A stretch of 5,570 nt of DNA from Spirochaetia bacterium (GCA_007279775.1 QYPD01000026.1:1-5570), one strand, 5' to 3'; counted from the stretch's first letter, positions 1 through 5,506 are shown. Made by a program: numbers and translations. Notes: a model not told the origin generated them from the sequence alone.

Positions 1-162
1 ACCAAAAACACAGCTCCCTGCGAACTCGTAAGAGGATGTATAGGGGGTGACGCCTGACCGATGCGAGAAGGTTAAAGGTGGGGGTGTCCCCGCAGCAATG
101 CGGAGTTGCTCACTGCCCGAAGCCCTCGTCAATGTCAGCAGTAACTATAACTGTTCTAAGGT

Positions 163-411
163 GGAATTCCTGCCTTAGTAAAATTCGGCTATATGCTGGA
201 ATACCCGCGCATATTACAATACTTAATTTAAGTAACAATTTGTAATCGATGCGGACAATCAGCAGGAAAGACTAAAAACTTTAATAAAATTTTTAGAATC
301 CTCAGAGACTATATGCCGAACTCCGACCACGGTCGGAGAAGATATAGTCCGAACTTTATGGCGACATAAAGAATTGTCCAATCATGGAATTTGGGCAGAA
401 TAACATATTTG
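163..411 (+). ncRNA. Group I intron in 23S rRNA at site L1931, no ORF
   Basis: This is a 249-nt self-splicing ribozyme interrupting the 23S gene after the equivalent of U1931. P1 is formed by exon CTAAGGT (156-162) and intron GCCTTAG (172-178), with the expected U.G pair at the 5' splice site. The catalytic core is visible in full: P3 TTCGGC (184-189) with GCCGAA (315-320), P4 TGCTG (194-198) with CAGCA (260-264), P5 CGCAT (208-212) with ATGCG (249-253), a P6 hairpin CTAAAAA/TTTTTAG (272-278/290-296), P7 GACTA (307-311) with TAGTC (345-349), P8 CTCCGAC/GTCGGAG (321-327/332-338), and P9 CTTTATG/CATAAAG (354-360/365-371) closed by a GCGA tetraloop. The intron ends in the conserved terminal G at 411. 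Bacterial group I introns are known at this same position, for example in Thermotoga and Simkania. There is no room for a homing endonuclease, so the intron presumably splices but cannot home by itself. Confidence 0.94.
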
Positions 412-1072
412 AGCGCATTTCCTTTTCAGGTAAGTTCTGAAGCGCACGAAAGGCGTAACGACTGGGGGACTGTCTCAACGAGAAGCTCGGTGAAAATGCG
501 ATTCCCGTGAAGACGCGGGATACCTGCAACGGGACGAAAAGACCCTAGGAGCTTTACTGTAGCTTGATATTGATTTTAAGATTTTGATGCGTAGCGTAGT
601 GGGTAGCCTTCGAAGTGCCGCTTTCGGGCGGCATGGAGGCAACAATGAAACACCCATCTTTAAAATTTTAAAATCTAACCTGAACGGCAAAAACGTTCGG
701 GAACAGTGTCTGGCGGGCAGTTTTTCTGGGGCGGAACCCTCCTAAAAAGTAACGGAGGGGTTTATCAAGGTTGGCTAAGCGCGGATGGAAATCGCGCACG
801 TCGTGTAAAGGCACAAGCCAGCTTAACGGCAAGGCTTACAAGCCGCGCCGGTACGAAAGTAGAACTTAGTGACCCGACGGCACTTTATAGAAAGGCCGAA
901 GATAACGGATAAAAGTTACCCTAGGGATAACAGGCTGGTGTGGTCCGAGAGTCCATATCGACGACCACGCTCGGCACCTCGATGTCGGCTCGCCCTAGCG
1001 CCCGGCTGGAGAAGGTCGGAAGCGTTTGGCTGTTCGCCAATTAAAAGGGCACGCGAGCTGGGTTCAGACCGT

Positions 1073-1360
1073 CGAGCTCATAAAACGAAAGTTTTGTGGT
1101 CTGGACGGTTTGAGCCCGAGGCAAAAGAAGACAAAATAAGACATCATCACAGCGGCCATAGAAAGTAATTTTTATGGACCACGCTAACTAATATCGGTGG
1201 AATCCTATAATAATCCCATGGGACAATACCGAGGGAACTTCGACACAGAGACAAAGAGTCGAAGAAATCCGTAGAGACTATACGTTAGCCCCGAGCACAT
1301 AAAGCGTTATGTGCGCGGTGAAGATATAGTCCAATGCACTTAGTAATAAGTGAAAACATG
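1073..1360 (+). ncRNA. Group I intron in 23S rRNA at site L2593, no ORF
   Basis: This is a 288-nt group I ribozyme inserted after the equivalent of U2593, in the loop of helix 93 next to the peptidyl transferase centre. P1 pairs exon CAGACCGT (1065-1072) with intron GTGGTCTG (1096-1103), giving a U.G pair at the splice site. Core pairings are P3 GCTAAC (1183-1188) with GTTAGC (1284-1289), P4 TCGGT (1194-1198) with ACCGA (1228-1232), a P6-region hairpin CTTCGAC/GTCGAAG (1238-1244/1258-1264), P7 GACTA (1276-1280) with TAGTC (1327-1331), P8 GCACATAA/TTATGTGC (1295-1302/1307-1314), and P9 CACTTA/TAAGTG (1337-1342/1347-1352) with a GTAA loop. The terminal G is at 1360. The P7 and J8/7 sequences match those of the first intron, so the two are probably of one subgroup. 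This is the insertion site of the Chlamydomonas reinhardtii chloroplast intron that encodes I-CreI, but no endonuclease gene is present here. Confidence 0.93.
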
Positions 1361-1613
1361 TGTGAAACAGGTTGGTCTCTATCTGTTGCAGGCGATGACG
1401 CTTGAGGGAAGTTGACCCTTGTACGAGAGGATCAGGTTGAACGAACCTCTGGTCTACCGGCTTTGCCACCAGGTGAAGCGCCGGGTAGCTATGTTCGGAA
1501 GGGATAAGCGCTGAAAGCATCTAAGCACGAAGCCCCTCCCAAGATTAGGCGTCGCAGACTCGTGGAAGATTACCACGTTGATAGGCTTCAGGTATAAACG
1601 CAGCAATGCGTGA

Positions 1614-1692
1614 ACATTATTTAATCAAGGATTGATAATGGACAATTGACGGCTTCGGCCGAAGATTGAAAGTTTGAAATTTAAGATTTAAT
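1614..1692 (+). other. Extra segment (expansion) near the 3' end of 23S rRNA
   Basis: Between the GCAATGCGTG hairpin (1603-1612) and the CTAGCC...TACTAAT block (1694-1713), where E. coli has only a few bases, this gene carries about 79 extra bases. The segment is AT-rich. It contains a CGGC-TTCG-GCCG hairpin (1650-1661), framed by CAAT (1643-1646) and ATTG (1665-1668), and its ends, CATTA (1615-1619) and TAATG (1689-1693), can pair. It lacks a P7-type core, so it is not a group I intron. It may remain in the mature rRNA as an expansion or be cut out as an intervening sequence, which the sequence cannot decide. Boundaries are approximate. Confidence 0.7.
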
Positions 1693-1750
1693 GACTAGCC
1701 AAGAAGTACTAATAAGTCGACCGTCTCTAGCCCATTAATGCTCCGTATTT

Positions 1751-1867
1751 AGCCGGTGATTTAGCCGCGCGTGTCCCACCCCTTCCCATTCCGAACAGGC
1801 AGGTGAAAGCGTGCGGTCCCGATGATACTTTCTGCCTCGGCGGACGGGAAAGTAGGGTTTGCCGGCT
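1751..1867 (+). rRNA. rrf: 5S ribosomal RNA
   Basis: This is a 117-nt 5S rRNA. Helix I is formed by AGCCGG (1751-1756) and CCGGCT (1862-1867). Other hallmarks are the GTCCCACC segment (1772-1779), the conserved CCGAAC loop (1791-1796), GTGAAA (1803-1808), the CCGATGAT region (1819-1826) and AGTAGGG (1851-1857). It lies about 15 nt after the estimated 23S end, with no tRNA between, so 23S and 5S are surely co-transcribed. The 3' strand of helix I runs straight into a T-rich tract. End positions may be off by one or two bases. Confidence 0.95.
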
Positions 1868-1884
1868 TTTTTTTTATTTTTTTT
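1861..1884 (+). terminator. Probable rrn operon terminator using the 5S end
   Basis: Directly after the 3' strand of 5S helix I comes a run of nine T, one A and eight T (1867-1884). A GC-rich stem followed by a U tract is the layout of an intrinsic terminator, and here the stem would be the 5S terminal helix itself or a part of it. No separate hairpin stands between the 5S gene and the T tract. The role is inferred from position and composition. Confidence 0.5.
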
Positions 1885-1889
1885 ATGAT
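1884..1889 (+). promoter_or_regulatory. Possible -10 element for the 1902 gene
   Basis: TATGAT lies just after the T tract and differs from the TATAAT consensus at one base. A transcript starting 6-8 nt downstream would have a leader of only a few bases before the ATG at 1902. That would fit the lack of a Shine-Dalgarno sequence. No good -35 element is visible at the usual spacing, and the surroundings are very AT-rich, so this may be chance. Confidence 0.25.
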
Positions 1890-1901
1890 ATTATTTATTT
1901 A

Positions 1902-2966
1902 ATGAGCGGAAGAAGATTAGTCAAACAACTTGTCTACGGTTCTGTTTTCGCGGCTTTTTTATTTTTAATCGGCTTTTCGGCCTATAATTCGTGGTTTAAG
2001 TCTGCGCCAACTTGCTCCGACAGAATTCAAAATCAAAACGAAACGGGAATAGATTGCGGAGGCCCCTGCCCCGCTTGCGCCATAAAAGACCTTGTCAACT
2101 TTAAAGTTAATCAAGCCCAAATCAAATATTTTTCCGCCGACCCCGAAAAGAAAACAACTGTTTTTTATTTTGAATTGCCAAACCTCAATTTGAATTACGG
2201 CGCGGATTTCTTTTATTATTACTTTGACCTTTTTGATAAAAACGGCAAAGAATTCCACATCACCGACAGCTCTTCGATTTACGCCGGCGGAATAAACTAC
2301 ATCGTTAAGTTAGCCTATATTCCCTACGACTCAATCGCCAGCGTTTCATCAGTCGACACCACCAACATCAATTGGAAAATAAAAAATGAATTTTCCAAAC
2401 CGGACACTTCACTCAGGGATATTGAGACTTCGGCTTTGCAAGACGGCGGAGTTATAGTAACCGGTTTCGCCCAAAACAACGAAGCGTTCGCCTTATCAAA
2501 AATTTTAATTTCCGCCGTTCTCGCAAATAAAAATGGCGTTAAAATAAGCGCTTCAAAAACCGAGCTTGAAAACACTCCGGCTTTCACCGAAAAACAATTC
2601 AAACTGAATTTCCCGAAAAACATTTTTTTGGCGGGCGGAGAAAAAGCAACCAATTATTATAGCTTCCAACAAGATTTAACTCTCGGTGCAACCGGAGACG
2701 ACGTCAAAAAACTCCAAGAGATTTTAAGAGGCGAAGGATTTTTAACAAGCGAAGCCAACGGCAATTTTGACCAAGCCACCAAAAATGCCCTTATCCAATA
2801 CCAGAAAAAATCAAAAATCAGCCCAGCGTCCGGCGTCCTTGATCCAAAAACCAGAGATTACATCAATGCCCTTAAAAAACCGCTGACGGCTCCCCTTTCA
2901 CAATTAATAGACCTGACAAAAGCCGACCCGTCCAAAACCGAAGTTTATATTGAAGGCATCAGATAA
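1902..2966 (+). CDS. Membrane-anchored protein with DCGGPC cysteine motif and C-terminal peptidoglycan-binding domain
   Basis: This is a 354-residue protein. A positively charged start (MSGRRLVKQ) and one hydrophobic segment (about residues 10-28) suggest an N-in, C-out membrane anchor with no lipobox. Just outside the membrane lies a four-cysteine motif (C38, C52, C56, C59) built around NETGIDCGGPCPAC, a pattern known from secreted and membrane proteins of many bacteria including CPR members. It may form disulfides or bind metal. Residues about 65-250 are rich in beta-forming aromatic stretches and are not recognised as a family. Residues about 259-325 match the PG_binding_1 type, with LTLGATGDDVKKLQEIL, GNFDQATKNAL and a GVLDPKTR turn, so the protein probably contacts the cell wall. 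No catalytic domain is seen. The ATG at 1902 is preferred because an upstream in-frame GTG at 1803 lies inside the 5S gene. No Shine-Dalgarno sequence precedes it. The gene is close upstream of valS on the same strand and could share its transcript. Confidence 0.85.
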   Translation: MSGRRLVKQLVYGSVFAAFLFLIGFSAYNSWFKSAPTCSDRIQNQNETGIDCGGPCPACAIKDLVNFKVNQAQIKYFSADPEKKTTVFYFELPNLNLNYGADFFYYYFDLFDKNGKEFHITDSSSIYAGGINYIVKLAYIPYDSIASVSSVDTTNINWKIKNEFSKPDTSLRDIETSALQDGGVIVTGFAQNNEAFALSKILISAVLANKNGVKISASKTELENTPAFTEKQFKLNFPKNIFLAGGEKATNYYSFQQDLTLGATGDDVKKLQEILRGEGFLTSEANGNFDQATKNALIQYQKKSKISPASGVLDPKTRDYINALKKPLTAPLSQLIDLTKADPSKTEVYIEGIR

Positions 2967-3010
2967 AGTTTAAAATGTAAATATCAAAGTTAAATTTGAT
3001 TTTTCAATTT

Positions 3011-5122
3011 ATGTCAAATTCATTCGATAAACCTTATAACCCTAAAGACGTTGAAGAAAAAATTTACGAGTTTTGGGAAAAATCGGGATATTTTGCGCCA
3101 GAGGCGCATCAACCGCAAGCTGGCAATCCAAACAACGATAAAACTTTTACCATCACCGTTCCCCCGCCAAACATTACCGGTTCTCTCCATCTGGGACACG
3201 CTTTAAACGCGACCATCCAAGACATTTTAATCCGCAAAAAAAGGATGGAGGGCTATAAAACTCTTTGGCTTCCGGGCACCGACCACGCCGGCATAGCCAC
3301 ACAAAACGTGGTTGAAAAAGATTTAAAAAAACAGGGTATCAGCCGGCACGACTTGGGCAAAGAAAAATTCCTTGAAAAAATCTGGGAGTGGAAAGAAAAA
3401 TACGGACATATCATTTTAAACCAATTTAAAAAACTCGGCGCTTCAATGGACTGGTCGCGGACACGATTCACCATGGACTCCGGTTATCAAGAAGCCGTTA
3501 AAAAAGTTTTTCTCCACTACCACGAAAAAGGCTGGATGTATAAAGCCGAAAGAATAGTTAATTGGTGCAGCAGATGCGCCACTTCCCTCTCCGACCTTGA
3601 ACTTGAATACAAAGAGATTGAATCTTCCCTTTATTACATAAAATACCCGCTTAAGGACGGCTCGGGTTTTGTTATTGTGGCGACAACCAGGCCCGAAACA
3701 ATGCTTGGAGATTCCGCGGTGGCGGTAAATCCAAAAGATGAAAAATACAAACCGCTTGTCGGAAAAACGCTTATCTTGCCCATAGTGAACCGCGAAATTC
3801 CGATTGTCGCCGATTTCGCCATAGATGCTACTTTCGGCACGGGCGCGGTTAAAGTTACTCCGGCGCACGACTTTATAGACGCCGAAATCGGCGAAAGGAA
3901 TAAATTAGAAATCCATAAAATCATAGGCCAAAATGGAAGAATGGTCCCCGAAGCGGGCGCGATTTGCGAAGGGCTGAAAATTTCCAAATGCCGAGAAAAA
4001 GTTATTGAAAAACTTAAAGAACTCGGGCTTTTAGAAAAAGAAGAACCGTACAAGCACAATGTCGCCGTTTGCTACCGCTGCGACACCATTATAGAACCTT
4101 TGCCCAGCCTGCAGTGGTTTCTTAAAATGGATAACTTGGCGAAAATGGCAATTGATGAAGTTAAATCGGGAAGAATAAAATTTCATCCGCAAAAATGGGA
4201 AGGGGTTTATTTAAACTGGCTGGAAAACGTCAAAGATTGGTGCGTTTCAAGGCAAATTTGGTGGGGGCACAAAGTTCCGATTGAAGGCGAAGAAGATGTT
4301 TTAGACACGTGGTTTTCTTCGGCGCTTTGGCCGTTCGCAACGCTCGGCTGGTCCTCCTCCGCTGAAGCTACGGCGGATAAACCTGACTCCAATGATTTCA
4401 AAGAATTTTATCCCACCCAAATTTTATCAACCGCCCGCGACATTATCAATTTATGGGTTACAAGAATGATTTTCTCGGGAGTTGAATTTACCGGAAAAAA
4501 ACCGTTCAGCGACGTAATAATACATGCCACAATTTTAACCAAAGACGGCAAAAGAATGTCTAAGTCGCTCGGCACGGGAATCGACCCTATGACCTTAATT
4601 GAAAAATACGGCGCCGATGCCACCCGCTTCGGCTTGATTTGGCAAGCAATGGGCGGGCAAGACATCCATTGGGCGGAAGAACACGTAATGGCTGGGAAAA
4701 AGTTCTGTAATAAAATCTGGAACGCAACAAGATTTGTATTAAAACAAATTGCGGATTGCGAATTACGAATTACGGAGCCACAAATTGAAAATCAAAATTT
4801 GACCGAGGCCGATAAACAAATATTGGAAAAGTTAAAAAACGCAAAAGAATCCGTTTCTAAGCAAACAGACGCTTTTGAATTCGGCCAAGCGTTGCACGAC
4901 CTTTATGATTTCTTTTGGCGGGATTTTTGCGATATCTATATTGAAGAAAACAAAAAACAAAACAGCCTGCCTGCCGGTAGGCACGGCGGAAAAGAAATCC
5001 TGCTCTATGTTCTCGCTTCTTCAATCAAACTCCTCCACCCCTTTATGCCGTTTATCACCGAAGAAATTTGGCAAAATCTGCCCGTAGAAAATAAAAAAGC
5101 GTTAATTATCGAAAGTTGGTAG
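3011..5122 (+). CDS. valS: Valine--tRNA ligase, short form lacking the C-terminal arm
   Basis: This class I synthetase charges tRNA-Val with valine in the cytoplasm and hydrolyses mischarged threonine. The 703-residue protein has the HIGH motif as HLGH (60-63) after PPPNITGS, and the KMSKS motif as RMSKS (515-519). A zinc knuckle is formed by C186/C189 and C354/C357. The editing domain carries ATTRPETMLGDSAVAVNP (224-241) and ATFGTGAVKVTPAHD (273-287). DVLDTWFSSALWPF (429-442) is typical of ValRS. The second cysteine pair region normally found between WWGH and DVLDTWF is absent; only KVPIEGEE remains. The helical anticodon-binding domain starts near residue 555 and stops at ALIIESW, so about 150-250 residues found in bacterial homologues (862 in Thermus, 951 in E. 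coli), including the tRNA-binding coiled coil, are missing. Repeat-derived inserts are likely at residues about 448-458, 581-590 and 651-660. ATG 3011 is chosen over an in-frame TTG at 2996; neither has a Shine-Dalgarno sequence. Confidence 0.95.
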   Translation: MSNSFDKPYNPKDVEEKIYEFWEKSGYFAPEAHQPQAGNPNNDKTFTITVPPPNITGSLHLGHALNATIQDILIRKKRMEGYKTLWLPGTDHAGIATQNVVEKDLKKQGISRHDLGKEKFLEKIWEWKEKYGHIILNQFKKLGASMDWSRTRFTMDSGYQEAVKKVFLHYHEKGWMYKAERIVNWCSRCATSLSDLELEYKEIESSLYYIKYPLKDGSGFVIVATTRPETMLGDSAVAVNPKDEKYKPLVGKTLILPIVNREIPIVADFAIDATFGTGAVKVTPAHDFIDAEIGERNKLEIHKIIGQNGRMVPEAGAICEGLKISKCREKVIEKLKELGLLEKEEPYKHNVAVCYRCDTIIEPLPSLQWFLKMDNLAKMAIDEVKSGRIKFHPQKWEGVYLNWLENVKDWCVSRQIWWGHKVPIEGEEDVLDTWFSSALWPFATLGWSSSAEATADKPDSNDFKEFYPTQILSTARDIINLWVTRMIFSGVEFTGKKPFSDVIIHATILTKDGKRMSKSLGTGIDPMTLIEKYGADATRFGLIWQAMGGQDIHWAEEHVMAGKKFCNKIWNATRFVLKQIADCELRITEPQIENQNLTEADKQILEKLKNAKESVSKQTDAFEFGQALHDLYDFFWRDFCDIYIEENKKQNSLPAGRHGGKEILLYVLASSIKLLHPFMPFITEEIWQNLPVENKKALIIESW
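3094..3108 (+). repeat. Small inverted repeat in the valS N-terminal linker
   Basis: TGCGCC (3094-3099), AGA, GGCGCA (3103-3108) is a perfect 6-bp inverted repeat with a 3-nt loop. It encodes part of the APEAHQPQAGNP linker (residues 29-40), which is longer than usual between the first helix and the PPPNITG strand. It may be another small in-frame insertion, but the region is variable in ValRS, so the evidence is modest. Confidence 0.4.
4351..4395 (+). repeat. Palindrome-bearing in-frame insertion in valS (SSSAEATADKP)
   Basis: The core TCCGC (4358-4362) and GCGGA (4373-4377) form a 5-bp stem around GAAGCTAC. The segment encodes SSSAEATADKP (residues 448-458) between ATLGW and NDFKEFYPTQ. 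Other ValRS proteins have a short loop there, such as a proline-rich PE...DL stretch. The small polar residues and the GC-rich palindrome inside otherwise AT-rich coding sequence suggest a repeat inserted without shifting the frame. I recall similar palindromic GAAGCT-centred repeats in Parcubacteria genomes, but could not check this. Confidence 0.55.
4751..4776 (+). repeat. Imperfect 7-bp tandem repeat inside valS
   Basis: Three and a half copies of a heptamer are seen: GCGGATT, GCGAATT, ACGAATT, ACGGA. They encode ADCELRITE (residues 581-589), at the junction between the end of the catalytic part and the anticodon-binding helices, a loop of variable length in ValRS. An imperfect palindrome CAAATT/AATTTG (4781-4786/4796-4801) follows directly. 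The unit length equals that of the tandem after valS, but the sequence differs. Confidence 0.6.
4963..4990 (+). repeat. Palindromic in-frame insertion in valS (NSLPAGRHGG)
   Basis: TGCCTGCC/GGTAGGCA (4968-4983) is an 8-bp near-perfect palindrome with one G.T pair, extended by GCC (4965-4967) and GGC (4985-4987). It encodes SLPAGRHGG (residues 652-660) between the conserved helices ending YIEENKKQ and beginning KEILLYVLASS. Its base composition (mostly G and C) contrasts with the AAAACAAAAAACAAAA stretch just before it. I recognise CCTGCCTGCCGGCAGG-type palindromes encoding LPAGRQG as recurrent in CPR genomes; that link is from memory. Confidence 0.7.
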
Positions 5123-5125
5123 TAG

Positions 5126-5151
5126 TAAGACATAAGACATAAGACATAAGA
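5126..5151 (+). repeat. Heptamer tandem repeat (TAAGACA) between valS and the S23 gene
   Basis: Three full copies of TAAGACA and a partial fourth (TAAGA) start three bases after the valS stop codon. The 11-mer TAAGACATAAG made by this array recurs in direct orientation at the end of the S23 gene (5497-5507) and in inverted orientation at 5557-5567. The S23 gene is therefore bracketed by copies of one short motif. Confidence 0.9.
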
Positions 5152-5158
5152 AACGAAA

Positions 5159-5506
5159 ATGGAAATTTTTAGAAATTTAATAGCGTGGCAGAAAACTCAT
5201 CAACTAGTAATAGAAGTTTATAAACTGGTAAAAACATTCCCTGAAAAAGAAAAATTTATTTTAATTCCGCAAATTTTACGAGCTACAATTTCCATAGCCG
5301 CAAATTTGGCCGAAGGAACAAAACGAAGAACCGTAAAAGACAGACGTCACTTTTTTAATATGGCAGAAACCTCCTTGGAAGAAGTGAAATATTATATCAT
5401 TCTTTCCGCTGATTTAGACTACATTCCTAAAGATAAAGAAAATTATTTATTTGATATTTCTCGCGAAATCGGTCGTCTAATTAATGGATTAATTAATAAG
5501 ACATAA
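5159..5506 (+). CDS. Four-helix-bundle protein of the 23S rRNA intervening-sequence (S23) family
   Basis: This is a 115-residue protein matching the S23/IVP four-helix-bundle family in full length. The start FRNLIAWQKTHQLVIEVYKLVKTFPE fits the family pattern W-x-x-A/K...VY-x-L...FP. It is followed by QILRATISIAANLAEGTKR (residues 38-56), the family signature RAxxSIxxNxAEG, and then an MAETSLEEVKYYI helix (68-80) ending near DLDYIP. Family members were first found in intervening sequences inside 23S rRNA genes of Leptospira and Coxiella, and are now common as stand-alone genes, including in CPR. A related fold is the Avd accessory protein of diversity-generating retroelements, but no reverse transcriptase or template repeat is nearby. 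The molecular role is not known; nucleic-acid binding is suspected for the family. The gene begins 36 nt after valS without a Shine-Dalgarno sequence, and its flanks carry repeated TAAGACATAAG motifs, which may mark it as a mobile cassette. Confidence 0.9.
   Translation: MEIFRNLIAWQKTHQLVIEVYKLVKTFPEKEKFILIPQILRATISIAANLAEGTKRRTVKDRRHFFNMAETSLEEVKYYIILSADLDYIPKDKENYLFDISREIGRLINGLINKT

Larger units (their letters stand above)
1..1735 (+). rRNA. rrl: 23S ribosomal RNA, 3' part, split by two group I introns
   Basis: This is the 3' half of the large-subunit rRNA, covering the end of domain IV, domain V with the peptidyl transferase centre, and domain VI. It begins near E. coli position 1775 and the 5' part lies outside the window. 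Recognisable landmarks are the helix 69 loop (141-150), the GACGAAAAGACC segment (533-544), the GGATAACAGG stretch around A2451 (925-934), the A-loop GGCTGTTCGCC (1028-1038), the sarcin-ricin loop AGTACGAGAGGA, seen here as TGTACGAGAGGA (1420-1431), and the 3'-terminal TACTAAT (1707-1713). The mature exons are 1-162, 412-1072 and 1361 to about 1735. The 3' end is estimated by alignment from memory and could be off by several bases. Base changes of note are A2057 paired with U2611, C1936, U1938 and U2594. An extra segment of about 79 nt lies at 1614-1692. Open reading frames inside this region are coincidental. Confidence 0.97.

Noticed and set aside
475..690. A - strand reading frame opposite the 23S gene
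   Set aside because: It is antisense to conserved rRNA sequence and looks like a chance open frame.
918..934. I-SceI-like sequence TAGGGATAACAGG
   Set aside because: This is the normal conserved 23S sequence around position 2449; there is no intron at this site.
706..1168. Two overlapping + strand reading frames inside the 23S region
   Set aside because: They lie wholly over conserved 23S exon and intron 2 sequence, and the translations resemble no protein family.
1278..1520. A - strand reading frame across the intron 2 end and 23S exon
   Set aside because: It spans the ribozyme core and rRNA; the translation has no LAGLIDADG, GIY-YIG or HNH motif.
1803..1901. Extended GTG start for the membrane protein
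   Set aside because: It would begin inside the 5S rRNA, and the extra residues are encoded by 5S and T-tract sequence.
2983..3004. ATCAAA/TTTGAT hairpin followed by five T as a terminator between the membrane protein and valS
   Set aside because: The 6-bp stem has only one G-C pair and the loop is AT-only; too weak to call, and the valS start lies within a few bases.
2996..3010. TTG start for valS, adding five residues
   Set aside because: The ATG at 3011 gives the usual ValRS N-terminus and neither start has a Shine-Dalgarno sequence.
4875..5087. + strand reading frame in another frame of valS
   Set aside because: It overlaps clear ValRS coding sequence; it is only a frame shadow.
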